Under the pieces are notes generated by a model, which saw nothing but the letters and a program-made list of their open reading frames with translations, had not been told where the DNA came from and searched no databases. Shown piece after piece: positions 55,788 to 64,000 of a stretch of 64,000 nucleotides of DNA (its first letter is position 1; every line of letters begins with the position of its first letter). The DNA lies in the NCBI GenBank assembly GCA_958296045.1, contig CATQHT010000003.1, positions 1,189,246 through 1,253,245 on the forward strand, written 5' to 3'. Origin of the DNA: Rhodothermales bacterium. Its GTDB lineage: Bacteria; Bacteroidota; Rhodothermia; Rhodothermales; Bin80. Both the position numbers and the translations under genes were made by a program.

Positions 55788-56470
55788 ATGCCATTAGAAG
55801 GACGAAATGCTGTAATACCTGCCGTATCAGGTGATGCTCTGACGAGCGTCGACGACTGGCGGTTGTATCTCTTGAAGCAATGCAACCTGATCATTGAGCT
55901 TCTGGGTCGCGAGTGGCCCGATCCTCCATTGCAATCTCTGGTGGCAGCTAACGATGCGGGTTCAAAGACGCAGGGAAACACAGATGGTAAGTCGGCTGTA
56001 CCGTTGTGCTCGACATACGTCCAGGCGGTGCAATACCCCTTCGTTGTGGGCGTCACCGAAGCCGGGTACAAGGGGATATTGAGCCTGGCAGCCTGCTCGT
56101 TGCAGCATACGGAGGCATTAAAGGGAGTGCTGGAGCAGCTTGCGCGTCGCGGGTTGCGCATGAGCGAGAGCCTGTTGTACGTAATACCGGGCGCCGTGGG
56201 ACTCAGGCGGGCATTGGTGGCCCACTCTGGTGACCGCATCGTTGTGCAGCGCTGCCTTGCTGAGAAGCGTGCGCGGGTACTGAGCTTTCTGCCGCAGGAG
56301 TATCGTCTGAAGGTGGGCCGTGCGCTGCATCATGCATGGGGCGCGCTGGAATATGGTGATGCTCTTGGGGCCCTGAAGCGGCTGCAACAACGGGTGCACC
56401 GCATCAATGAGTCGGCTGGCCGCGCGTTGGCCAAGGGGCTGGAAGAGACGCTTGCATATTCCGATGGAAG
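55788..56470 (+). pseudogene. IS256/mutator-type transposase fragment, interrupted by the IS21 element
   Basis: An open frame that resembles the central part of mutator-type transposases: YPFVVGVTEAGYKGILSLAACSLQHTEALKGVLEQLARRGL, then LLYVIPGAVGLRRAL, VVQRCLAEKRARVLSFLP and GLEETL. The position that normally holds the second catalytic Asp (VIDGAKxLR) reads VIPGAVGLR, so activity should be lost. The frame then runs into the left end of the IS21 element at 56471. A matching C-terminal piece lies on the other side at 59100-59384. Confidence 0.6.
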
Positions 56471-56478
56471 TGCGCCAC

Positions 56479-56546
56479 CAATTCCGGAGCATGCGCGCCA
56501 TCAATTCCGGAGCATGCGCGCCATCAATTCCGGAGCATGCGCGCCA
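56479..56546 (+). repeat. Three tandem 23-bp repeats at the IS21 left end
   Basis: Units at 56479-56501, 56502-56524 and 56525-56546 read CAATTCCGGAGCATGCGCGC and so on, nearly identical. Multiple internal end repeats are the usual IstA-binding sites in IS21 elements. The first unit overlaps the terminal repeat. Confidence 0.8.
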
Positions 56547-56681
56547 CGTACATGCACATGTGTGCATGGTAGTTGTTGGGGCTGTTGGAGCTGGTGTGAT
56601 CGGGGGTATAACGTCGTGTAGAAGGTCCCCTTGTCATCGTTATTCTGGGTCTTTGTTTAATCAGACAAGAGGCCCAGAGCC

Positions 56682-58262
56682 ATGGCAACCCGTCGTATTC
56701 CCATGAAGAGAGTTAGGCGCATTTTGGTGCTTTACTTTGAGCGATCCTACTCTGAGCGCCGCATCGCTCAGCATGTAGGAGTTGGTCGTCGTACGGTATC
56801 TCGCACGCTTTCGCGGTTGAAGCTGTCGGGATTGACCTGGGCGCAGTGCAAGGAGTTGAGCGATATCGATCTACAGAACAAGCTTCACGGCTCGCCTGGG
56901 CCGCAGCGCGCCACGGATCGTCCATTATCGGACTGGGATAAGGTTCACCGGCAGCGGCTGGAGTTCTCGTATTTGACGCTGCGAGCGCTATGGCTCGAGT
57001 ACAAGGAGGAGCATCCGAATGGCTTGGAGTACAGTCAGTTCTGCAAGCGGTATGGTGACTGGCGCAGGAGTGATCCGAGCGTGGACATGCGCCTGGAGCA
57101 TCGTGCGGGCGACAAGCTTTTCATAGACTACTCGGGCAAGCGGCCGTCGCTTATTGACCCGTCAACGGGCAAGGCGCGCGAGGTGGAGCTGTTCGTAGCA
57201 GCGCTGGGCGCTTCGCATTACGTTTATGCGGAGGCCACGCTGACGCAGAAGCAGAAGGACGTGTGTATGTCGCTTCGCCGCTGCCTGGAGGCGTTAGGGG
57301 GCGTTCCCCGCATGGTGGTGCCCGACAACATGAAGACGGCCGTAGCCCGCGTGAACCGGGGCGACGTACCGAAGATCAACGCCAAATTTCAGGAGCTGGC
57401 CGATCATTACGACTGTGCTGTGGTGCCTGCTCGTCCACGACATCCACAGGACAAAGCTATCGCCGAGAAGTCGATTCAGCTTGTTCAGAGGCAGATCTTA
57501 GCACGGCTTCGGCATGAGCGCTTTCTGAGTCTTACCGATCTTAACACCGCCATACAACGCTTGTTGGTGGACCTCAATGCCCGGCCCTTCCAGAAGAAGA
57601 AGGGCAGCCGTCAGAGCTGGTTTGAAGAGGTGGACAAGCCAGCCCTGCGTCCGTTACCGCCAGCGCCCTATCGTTATTCGGAATGGACTAGCAAGCGGAA
57701 GGTGCAGACCAATTATCATGCGGCGATCCAAAACGCCTACTACAGCGTGCCCTATAAGTACGCTGGACGCACAGTGTACGCGCTTGTGGGCGAGAATACG
57801 GTACAGATCTTCCTTGATAAGGAGGATGATATGGCTATTGCCTCGCATCCCCGCTCCCCCTGGAAAGGGGATTACGTGACGATAGAGGACCACATGGCCT
57901 CTCAGCACCGCGCGTACAGCTCTTGGACACCGGAGCGATTCATACGCTGGGCCGCCACATTCGGGCCCAACACGCAGACGCTTATTGAAGCGAACTTCGG
58001 CCGTTTCCGCATCCCCGAGCAGTGCTACGTGCGTTGCAGAAGCCTGCTGAACCTAGCTAAGAAGCATGGCGCACCAGTCATGGAGCAGGCCGCTGAGGAG
58101 GCGCTCGAGCGCGGAAGGCTCAGCTATCCCGCGGTCAAAGAAATCATTAACCAGCTTGTTCGCAAACGCGGCACCAAGCAGCACCGCACCGTGGCTCACG
58201 ACAACATTCGCGGCGCCACCTATTACGGCTCCGCATCAACCCAAGGAGGGGACCCATGTTAA
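56682..58262 (+). CDS. istA: IS21-family transposase IstA
   Basis: A 526-residue DDE transposase. The N-terminal helix-turn-helix (SERRIAQHVGVGRRTVSRTLSRL) is followed by the integrase-like core with Asp in FIDYSGK (about 147), Asp in VPDNMKTAV (about 215) and Glu in DKAIAEKSIQ (about 261). The C-terminal part carries YSVPYKYAGRTV and VAHDNIRGATYYG. It cuts and joins the element ends together with IstB. The gene looks intact and overlaps istB by 7 bp. Confidence 0.95.
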   Translation: MATRRIPMKRVRRILVLYFERSYSERRIAQHVGVGRRTVSRTLSRLKLSGLTWAQCKELSDIDLQNKLHGSPGPQRATDRPLSDWDKVHRQRLEFSYLTLRALWLEYKEEHPNGLEYSQFCKRYGDWRRSDPSVDMRLEHRAGDKLFIDYSGKRPSLIDPSTGKAREVELFVAALGASHYVYAEATLTQKQKDVCMSLRRCLEALGGVPRMVVPDNMKTAVARVNRGDVPKINAKFQELADHYDCAVVPARPRHPQDKAIAEKSIQLVQRQILARLRHERFLSLTDLNTAIQRLLVDLNARPFQKKKGSRQSWFEEVDKPALRPLPPAPYRYSEWTSKRKVQTNYHAAIQNAYYSVPYKYAGRTVYALVGENTVQIFLDKEDDMAIASHPRSPWKGDYVTIEDHMASQHRAYSSWTPERFIRWAATFGPNTQTLIEANFGRFRIPEQCYVRCRSLLNLAKKHGAPVMEQAAEEALERGRLSYPAVKEIINQLVRKRGTKQHRTVAHDNIRGATYYGSASTQGGDPC

Positions 58263-59014
58263 TCCATCCCATCGTAGCTAAGCTTGAACACATGCGCCTG
58301 GTTGGCATGGCCAGCGCTTTGCGAGATCAGCTCGTAACCCCAGATATGGCCGAGTTCGGCTTTGAGGAACGCCTGGGACTGATGGTCGATGCCGAGATGG
58401 CACGGCGCGAATCACGTCGCTTGAATCTGAGACTCGGGCGCGCTAAGCTAAAGTGTCAAGCAAGTATGGCCGACGTCGACTACGGAAAGGGGCGTGGCCT
58501 CAGCAAACGACTCATGCTGCATCTGGCCAGCTGTCAGTGGATTCAGCGGCATGAAAATGTCATCATTACCGGCGCGACAGGCACGGGCAAGACCTACTTG
58601 GCCTGTGCGCTGGCTCATAAGGCATGCCTAGAAAACTACCGGGCACAATACCACCGCCTTTCGCGACTCTTACAGGATATGCACCTCGGGCGCGCCGATG
58701 ATACCGATCGGAAACTCCTGCGTAAGATGTCAAAGATCGATGTATTGATCACCGACGACTGGGGTACCAGCGAAGTGAACGTCACGCAACAACGCTACCT
58801 CTTGGAGCTGTTCGACGACCGATACCAGAGTCGGTCCACCATCGCGACCAGCCAAGTCCCCGTGGAACAATGGCACGACACCATGGAAGATCCTACCTTG
58901 GCCGATGCCATCCTTGACCGACTGGTTCACAATGCACACCACATCTCACTCAAGGGTGAACCCATGCGCAAAACACACGCCCTGCGGAGCATCAAACCCT
59001 ACGGCCAGGTATGA
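58256..59014 (+). CDS. istB: IS21-family helper ATPase IstB
   Basis: A 252-residue AAA+ ATPase. Its N-terminal domain (HPIVAKLEHMRLVGMASAL) is followed by Walker A TGATGTGKT (about 105) and Walker B VLITDDWG (about 165), then ATSQVPVEQWHDTMEDPTLADAILDRLVH and the IstB ending. It oligomerises on target DNA and directs IstA. The start overlaps istA (translational coupling). With istA it makes a potentially active element. Confidence 0.95.
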   Translation: MLIHPIVAKLEHMRLVGMASALRDQLVTPDMAEFGFEERLGLMVDAEMARRESRRLNLRLGRAKLKCQASMADVDYGKGRGLSKRLMLHLASCQWIQRHENVIITGATGTGKTYLACALAHKACLENYRAQYHRLSRLLQDMHLGRADDTDRKLLRKMSKIDVLITDDWGTSEVNVTQQRYLLELFDDRYQSRSTIATSQVPVEQWHDTMEDPTLADAILDRLVHNAHHISLKGEPMRKTHALRSIKPYGQV

Positions 59015-59099
59015 CACATACACATGTGTGCAAAGGCCGATTTCGCGCCCCTGACGCAAGACGTAGGGTGGCGCGCTTGAAGCCGGAATTGGTGGCGCA

Positions 59100-59384
59100 G
59101 TGGATCGGAATAGGCAGACGCTCACCTTGCACCGTGCCGGGGCCTATGTGGCATTGGGGCGCAGCTTAACGACGACGCGCGTGATTACGCGTCTGGCGCA
59201 GCGACTCTGTGGGCGCCTGCGCCAACGCTCAGACTGGATGCCATCGGATCAGCGCAGTACCTTTATGGCCCTTGACCTGATGGCCATGGAAGCAGGGATG
59301 TACCGCTTGGGCCACGCCGCGTATCTTCCGGCGCTGCGTGAGCAGCTTACCGGCTTAAATCAACCCCACTCTACGAGAAAATGA
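59100..59384 (+). pseudogene. C-terminal fragment of IS256-like transposase beyond the IS21 element
   Basis: 94 codons aligned with the C-terminus of mutator-type transposases: QTLTLHRAGAYVALGRSLTTTRVITRLAQ, then YLPALREQLTGLNQ. It begins right at the IS21 right end and is probably the other half of the frame that ends at 56470. The two halves do not join perfectly: both contain the ETL region and the reading phase differs. The junction may therefore have been rearranged. Confidence 0.5.
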
Positions 59385-60782
59385 GCGCATTTACGATCAC
59401 AATCACGGCTGACGGGCGAATAACAGGGATCCAGGAAGCCTTTTCGAAGATGAGCTTGGTTGATCTCATCGCTCGCGTGGTCAACTGGCCGAGTCTGCAT
59501 CTGAAAATGATCATGGCCGTCATGGCTGCGGAGGTCGAGGCGCTTTGCGGCAAACGCTACAGCAGGAAGGGTGCCAGCCAGAGGCCTTGCTACCGGCATG
59601 GCACCAACCCCGGTACGGTCCGCATTAGTGGGCGCCGTGTGCCGATCAGGGTGCCCCAGGTACGCGACGTGAAGGTAAAGTGCGAGCGTGTCCTGCGCAG
59701 CTATCGCGCGTTTCACGAGGCGACAATCAATGAAGATGCGCTCATGCGCACCTTGTTCTTCGGCGTCAGTCAACGCAACTACGAGGCCATCGCGGACGAG
59801 TACACCGATGCGTTCGGGCTGAGCCAATCATCGGTAGGTCGCATCTTCCGGCGCAGCGCTGCGAAGGTACTGAAGGAATTCTATGAACGCCCGCTGAACG
59901 ACTACGATCTGGTAGGTCTGTTCATCGATGGCAAGTACTTTCGCAAGCACCAGGTGCTCATCGCCATGGGGCTGACCTCTGAAGGTAAGAAGGTCGTTCT
60001 TAGGTGCGTCGAAGTGGGGTCCGAGAGCCAAGAGGCCACCAAGGGGCTCTTAGAAGACCTGCTCGACCGGGGTCTGCAAATACATCAGGGCCTGCTCTGC
60101 GTCGTCGACGGCGCCAAAGGGATCCACGCCGCTATCAAAGAGGTCTTCGGCGGGTTCGTGCAGGTGCAGCGCTGCTGTTGGCACAAGCGGGAAAACGTCG
60201 TGGCCCACATGAGCAAAGAAGATAAGCTCGTATATCGCGCGCCTGCAGAAAGCCTATCAGATTCCAGACTACAGAGACGCGAAGGCGGAGCTCCTATCGA
60301 TCAAGGACGACCTGGAAGCCTCCAACCAACTCAAGGCCATGAAGAGTCTGGAGGAAGGCATGGAGGAAACGCTCACGATCCAAAGGCTCGCAATAGCCAA
60401 AGAGCTCGGCCAAAGCCTGCGCACCTCCAACTGTATTGAGAATCTCAATAGTACCCTCGGCAGATTGACGCGCAATGTTTGCAGTTGGAAAAACTCGGCA
60501 CAGGTACACCGCTGGACGGCGCTGGCGCTCATGTATGCAGAACCCAAACTGAAAACCATCCCCAATCACCAACACCTGCTCAAGCTCCGAGAGGCACTTA
60601 TGAAGGCCAAGACCCGACTGCCAAACCCCAAAATCCCCTTCTCCCCCCAGCCACGTTTCCACTACTTTTGGCCCACCCCCTTACGAAACAGCCGCTCGCG
60701 GCGAAACTGGGGATGGAAGATGCCGAATCCGGTGAACGAACTGCGGTTGCCTCTGGTGAACCTCAGCAGCGCAGGACACTAA
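59381..60782 (+). pseudogene. Frameshifted IS256-family transposase
   Basis: The first part (59381 to about 60240) is a good IS256-family transposase: KRYSRKGASQRPCYRHG, VPIRVPQVRD, Asp in GLFIDGKYF, Asp in CVVDGAKGIHAAI, and VQRCCWHKRENVV. At about 60236-60243 (CGCGCGCC) the frame changes. The rest continues in the +1 frame with ARLQKAYQIPDYRDAKAELL, EEGMEETLTIQRL and TSNCIENLNSTLGR, where the catalytic Glu of the family lies. Loss of one CG from a CG-rich run would explain it. It is probably inactive unless ribosomes slip there. Confidence 0.8.
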
Positions 60783-60805
60783 GCGCTGGGCGGGCCTATC
60801 TTCGT

Positions 60806-61738
60806 TTATGTCTCGGACCCGTTCATCGTGGGAAAGGTCTGAAAGATGTAGTCCGTCATGATCAGCATGTTCATGCTTTCCTTGTGCGTCGAGTATGGTA
60901 TCAATCCATGAAGGGCGGCGTGACGATTCGGGACCGGCATCTGCGCGAGTTTTGCCCGGTTACCTTTTACCGACTCGTACATGTGGTCCACAAAATAGCC
61001 GAAAAGGTCAATGGCGAATGGTTCTCCAGACACGAAATCCGCCAAGGTTCCCGTGCTTGTCAGTTTCTCAATTTCTTTTTTACGTACGCGTCCGAGCCCG
61101 ATCACCCTCTCGATTTCGGGAAACAACACGCAGCAGACGCACCGGTAGTATCCAGCCGCATGGGCCGATAAGGCTTCCCGGTAGGTCTCCTTCGCCTCAT
61201 CGTCTATGAGATAGTCATTGAGCCGCAACTCCAGATCGTCGCGAATCTCACTCCACCGGGTGCGATAGAAGTCGTCGAGACGTTTATCTAGGAGGACAAG
61301 GTCGTCGCCGCATTCTTTGACATAGTGGAAGGGTGTGGTATGATATGGAAGCCATCCCACCGCCTTAAAGGCCTCCCCGGTGAGGGCCCACTCAATGAAC
61401 GCTCGGCCATAACGTACGAGCTCGTCCATCTGTTTCGCCAGACGCTCGGGGAAGGGTTCGAGCCCGTCCATCTGCTCATCCAAACGCTCGGCGAAGAGAT
61501 TGAGCTCGTCCATCTGTTTCTGCAAACCCTCGGCGAAGGGTTTGAGCCCGACCATCTGTTTCGCCAGACGTTCGCGGAAGGGTCCGAGCTCGTCCATCTG
61601 TTTCGCCAAACCCTCGGCGAAGAGATTGAGCCCGTCCATCTCTTTTTCCAAACGCTCGACGAAGAGTTTGAGCGCGTCGGCGAATCGCTGAAATGCCGCA
61701 GACAGCTGGGTAAAAAAGTCGTTCTCAGAGGTCCCCAT
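60806..61738 (-). CDS. Coiled-coil protein with possible C-terminal HEPN domain
   Basis: A 310-residue protein not belonging to any transposon family I recognise. Residues 23-106 are six 14-residue (double-heptad) repeats such as LNLFAEGLAKQMDE, giving a coiled coil. Residues about 115-310 are a mostly helical domain ending NRHAALHGLIPYSTHKESMNMLIMTDYIF. The R-x4-H in NRHAALH, followed by a hydrophobic helix with Asp, is the pattern of HEPN-type domains, many of which are ribonucleases in toxin, Abi and defence systems. No partner antitoxin is adjacent. It is flanked by broken insertion sequences, suggesting accessory origin. Confidence 0.6.
   Translation of the reverse strand: MGTSENDFFTQLSAAFQRFADALKLFVERLEKEMDGLNLFAEGLAKQMDELGPFRERLAKQMVGLKPFAEGLQKQMDELNLFAERLDEQMDGLEPFPERLAKQMDELVRYGRAFIEWALTGEAFKAVGWLPYHTTPFHYVKECGDDLVLLDKRLDDFYRTRWSEIRDDLELRLNDYLIDDEAKETYREALSAHAAGYYRCVCCVLFPEIERVIGLGRVRKKEIEKLTSTGTLADFVSGEPFAIDLFGYFVDHMYESVKGNRAKLAQMPVPNRHAALHGLIPYSTHKESMNMLIMTDYIFQTFPTMNGSET
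61421..61672 (-). repeat. Six tandem 42-bp repeats encoding double-heptad coiled coil
   Basis: Six units of 42 bp within the coiled-coil gene, diverged but in register. Each encodes a 14-residue unit ending in variants of KQMDEL/EQMDGL. Confidence 0.85.
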
Positions 61739-62247
61739 GGTGCATTTTGACCAGTTTGTTGGAAGTGCAGATCACGGAAGTCTCACACCGCGCGCTGCGG
61801 CAGACCGGCCCGATCCGGGATCGCATAGACGCATAGGTGATGGAGCGGCGATCCCAAGCCACAAGATAGTGGATCAGTAGTTCAAAAGTTTGATGCACGG
61901 CAAGAAGTCACCGATTCTAAATTTGAGGCGTTCGATGGGGCAACGGATCTTGTTTTGCGGTAGGCTACGTGCACGCGGGCTGTGAGGTAGGCGGTTAGTG
62001 GAAGGAAACGTACAATGAGAAGCTACATTTGAGGCGCCACCAATCCGCCCGAGGCATACGACCGCCTTCCAGGCCTCTGGAATTCCCGGCTATCCTATTT
62101 ATGACATACAATCTTTCAGGCTCTCGCGGCGGAAGGCACCAGCGGAGGCGAACGACGCTACAACATGCTTTCCCAGAGACTTCGCCAGTCGGGGATTGGG
62201 TAGCTTATCGTACCTGCCCGTAATGCATCAAAGAAATCGCGGCGCAC
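61739..62247. other. Intergenic region with candidate IS end
   Basis: About 510 bp with no convincing gene. It contains GATTCTAAATTTG at 61912-61924, the inverted partner of 63608-63620, which may mark the left end of the IS carrying the 62248-63477 transposase. Confidence 0.35.
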
Positions 62248-63620
62248 CTAGTAGGATGCTCGGCATTGCTTCCACAACCCTTTTACTTGGTCGAGCGTCG
62301 TATGCAGGGCAAATGCCAACAGGTTGAGGGTGGCTAACAGGTTTGCCAGCCCATTTTTGCCATGCCCGAAGTTGTGTTTGAAGTTCTGTCCGTGTCGTGC
62401 GAGGCAATTGAAGCACTCGTTCTCGATCTTCCAGCGCGCCCGCCCACAACGAGCAACCTCCTGTACATTGTGCTTCGTTACCGTCAGGCTGGTGAAAAGC
62501 GTCGTGTAGAAGGTCTGCTTGTAGGTGCCCTGCTTTTGGCGTACCCGCACGGTCTTTTCCACCCATGTGCCGTGTACGGCATCGTCCGTGTTCCGAATCG
62601 GCAGATCGGACATCCATCGATAGCTGTGCTCTTCGTAGCGACGTGTCTTCTTGTTCTGCACCCGAATCCAACCGGTGCTCTGGATATAGCGCTCGTGTAA
62701 GAACTTGAATAGCGTGCTATGCGACTTGGGTTTGACCACAAACAGGAAATCGGCGCCCGCATGGAGCACCTGTTAGCAGAAGGGGTGTGTGGCATATAGG
62801 GCATCTCCCAGATATACTGGACGATAGCGAGCCATGCGAGCTCCCCACTTCTTTAACCACCGCTTAGCGGCATTAATCTCGCAATCCTGCTTGCGACGCC
62901 GTACCGAGTGCTGGTCACCAGGATCATCCTGTGTGCGGACAAACTCTGGCATCAACGGTACCACACGGTTGTGCCCTGGAGCCACCACAACCGCCGCCAC
63001 CATGGTATGGAAGAACGAGGGACGCTTGTCTTTGCCCGTGCGACGAGAGGAGCATTGCTGACAACAGATTGTCCGAGAGGAATGAAACTTGATGCCATCA
63101 AGCGCCACGAGGATGCGATTCCTCAGACGTACAAACGGCGAAAAGTCTCCCTTGGAACGAAGCGTATCCAGCAGGTGCAGAAACAGGAACTGAAATGAGT
63201 CTGGCACTAGGCGGTCCATCAGGTTGCGGATCTGCCCGTCAGAGGGAATGCCTTGCATGCCAAACAGCGTCTGGCAGTTGGAACGGCTCACGTCGTCCTG
63301 CATCCTCCGCTGAAAAGCAAGAAAGGAGGGCGATTGCAGAAAGAAGCAGGCAAATGCGCTCAACACGGCATCGGCCATCGTGTAGCGCAGATTGGGCCCC
63401 TGACGGTGATCTTCAAATGCACCGGCGGCCGACCGGATGCGTTTCAGCACATCGCGCAGCAGCTTGCTTGGTTTCATGGGTGTACCTCAGAGTGAAAGAC
63501 AAAAGCATGCTATAGCAGGGCATCGCAGGACCGGTATTGCCAGTCCATACACCCATTATACACATATCGTCTGCTGAACAGGCATTCCCGTAAACCCTTC
63601 ATGTATCCAAATTTAGAATC
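61912..63620 (-). mobile_element. Candidate insertion sequence around the broken DDE transposase
   Basis: A 13-bp perfect inverted repeat (GATTCTAAATTTG at 61912-61924, CAAATTTAGAATC at 63608-63620) brackets the transposase pseudogene. A GGCAAGAAGT direct repeat lies just outside both arms, a few bases away. The boundaries are tentative; the left end leaves over 300 bp of non-coding DNA inside the element. Confidence 0.4.
62248..63477 (-). pseudogene. IS4-superfamily DDE transposase with in-frame TAA
   Basis: One continuous frame from ATG 63477 to TAG 62248, broken by a single TAA at 62773-62775. Before it: RYTMADAVLSAFACFFLQSPSFLAFQ, then RILVALDGIKFHSS (first Asp region) and RPVYLGDALYATHPFC (second Asp). 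After it, directly in frame: QVLHAGADFLFVVKPKSH, WKIENECFNCL (Glu region) and GHGKNGLANLLATLNLLAFALH. All three catalytic blocks are present, so one point mutation (probably CAA or GAA to TAA) inactivated it. The exact IS family is uncertain (IS4 superfamily, ISNCY-like). Confidence 0.75.
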
Positions 63621-64000
63621 GCTGGCAAGAAGTTGGTTGCATTGCCATCCGCCTACTCTGGAGCCTTCCGCTGCCAGACCTTCAACGATTGCACGTTAAC
63701 AACAGGATTACCGGGGATGCCAGATACCTGGAAGGCCATCGTAGTCTCTCGGGCAGACGAATAGCGATCCAAATGTGGCTTCTTGTTACCCGTTCCAGCC
63801 CTTCAACAGCCTCCTCTGCAGCTCGCGTGCGTGTAGCCTACTCAATAAAAGACCCGTTACTCGGCCGAAAACCCTAGATTCAGAATTGCTGGGTCACATC
63901 AATGTGGATCGGATTATGAAGCCAGGGAGTCTCCTTCTCCCGAACCGCAATTCTAATTGTCGCTGGTCTCAATTCTAGTTGTCGTTGGACAAGCATTGTG
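63478..64000. other. Terminal region without gene, with IS-end-like motifs
   Basis: About 520 bp with no credible ORF. It contains the inverted-repeat arm at 63608-63620 and a 22-bp tandem repeat at 63948-63991. Several variants of (T/C)AGAAT(C/T)GCTGG-like sequence are scattered from 63611 to 63990. Confidence 0.35.
63948..63991. repeat. Two tandem 22-bp repeats near the window end
   Basis: CAATTCTAATTGTCGCTGG and CAATTCTAGTTGTCGTTGG head two adjacent 22-bp units (18 of 22 identical). They could be part of another mobile-element end that continues beyond the window. Confidence 0.4.

Larger units (their letters stand above)
56471..59099 (+). mobile_element. Complete IS21-family insertion sequence
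   Basis: 2629 bp, bounded by the inverted terminal sequence TGCGCCACCAATTCCGG (56471-56487, inverted at 59083-59099), with TG/CA ends as is typical for IS21. It contains istA and istB intact and overlapping. The left end holds three tandem 23-bp sequences. No clear target duplication is seen in the flanks. Confidence 0.85.

Noticed and set aside
56479-56546. Possible CRISPR-like short repeats
   Set aside because: The three units are directly adjacent without spacers and lie at the end of an IS21 element, where such repeats are normal.

Overview
The window is about 64 kb of moderately GC-rich bacterial DNA. It is densely coded, with many 4-base stop/start overlaps, frequent GTG and TTG starts and few strong Shine-Dalgarno sites. 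The gene content points to a bacterium of the Bacteroidota/FCB group, probably a Rhodothermia-like lineage. It includes an outer-membrane barrel of the PorV/FadL type, a BlaI/M56 pair with helical repeats, a 6-bladed propeller protein, the HpnC/D/E squalene genes, and PFK and LexA variants of this type. The lineage is an inference from gene style; there is no rRNA or tRNA here to confirm it.

Layout. 1-1944: an outer-membrane protein cut by the window edge and a phosphofructokinase with PPi-type signature residues. 2407-8179: a probable envelope-stress cluster with two Spy/LTxxQ-like periplasmic proteins, an ECF sigma factor, a putative anti-sigma factor, a MacA-like adaptor, an ABC ATPase, a MacB-like permease and a small membrane protein. 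8353-9949: a TnpB element bounded by 22-bp inverted repeats, with an in-frame TAG in tnpB. 10354-11929: a helix-hairpin-helix lipoprotein, a membrane protein and a RidA-like protein. 12148-16654: a large zinc-finger/nuclease-like/RecQ helicase with a coiled-coil partner. 17240-26157: a LarA-like protein, an SRPBCC protein, a YcaQ-type DNA glycosylase, a PA0069-type radical SAM protein and a long Lhr helicase. 26604-33483: VOC proteins, LexA, an AHSA1-like protein, a DUF1835 protein, two paralogous membrane proteins and a beta-propeller protein.

33781-38498 is the most striking locus. A BlaI-type repressor sits 2 bp upstream of an M56 (BlaR1-like) sensor peptidase whose C-terminal half is 28 almost identical 29-residue repeats (2430 bp). 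Its promoter is a textbook TTGACA-N17-TATATT overlapped by a palindrome. 38886-39690 is a decayed IS1634-family transposase. 39707-45369 holds a DUF2461 protein, a trans-sulfuration PLP enzyme and an overlapping operon of SRPBCC-hpnC-hpnD-hpnE for squalene synthesis. 45454-55362 holds a copper P-type ATPase with a DUF2231 membrane partner, ClpB and SMC.

From 55434 to the end the window is a graveyard of mobile elements. It contains a truncated transposase N-terminus, IS256-like fragments either side of a complete IS21-family element (istA/istB), a frameshifted IS256 transposase and a transposase broken by one in-frame TAA. Among them is one non-transposon gene, a coiled-coil protein with a C-terminal Rx4H motif suggestive of a HEPN domain. 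DNA repair and SOS functions (LexA, Lhr, YcaQ-like, RecQ-like, SMC) are unusually well represented.
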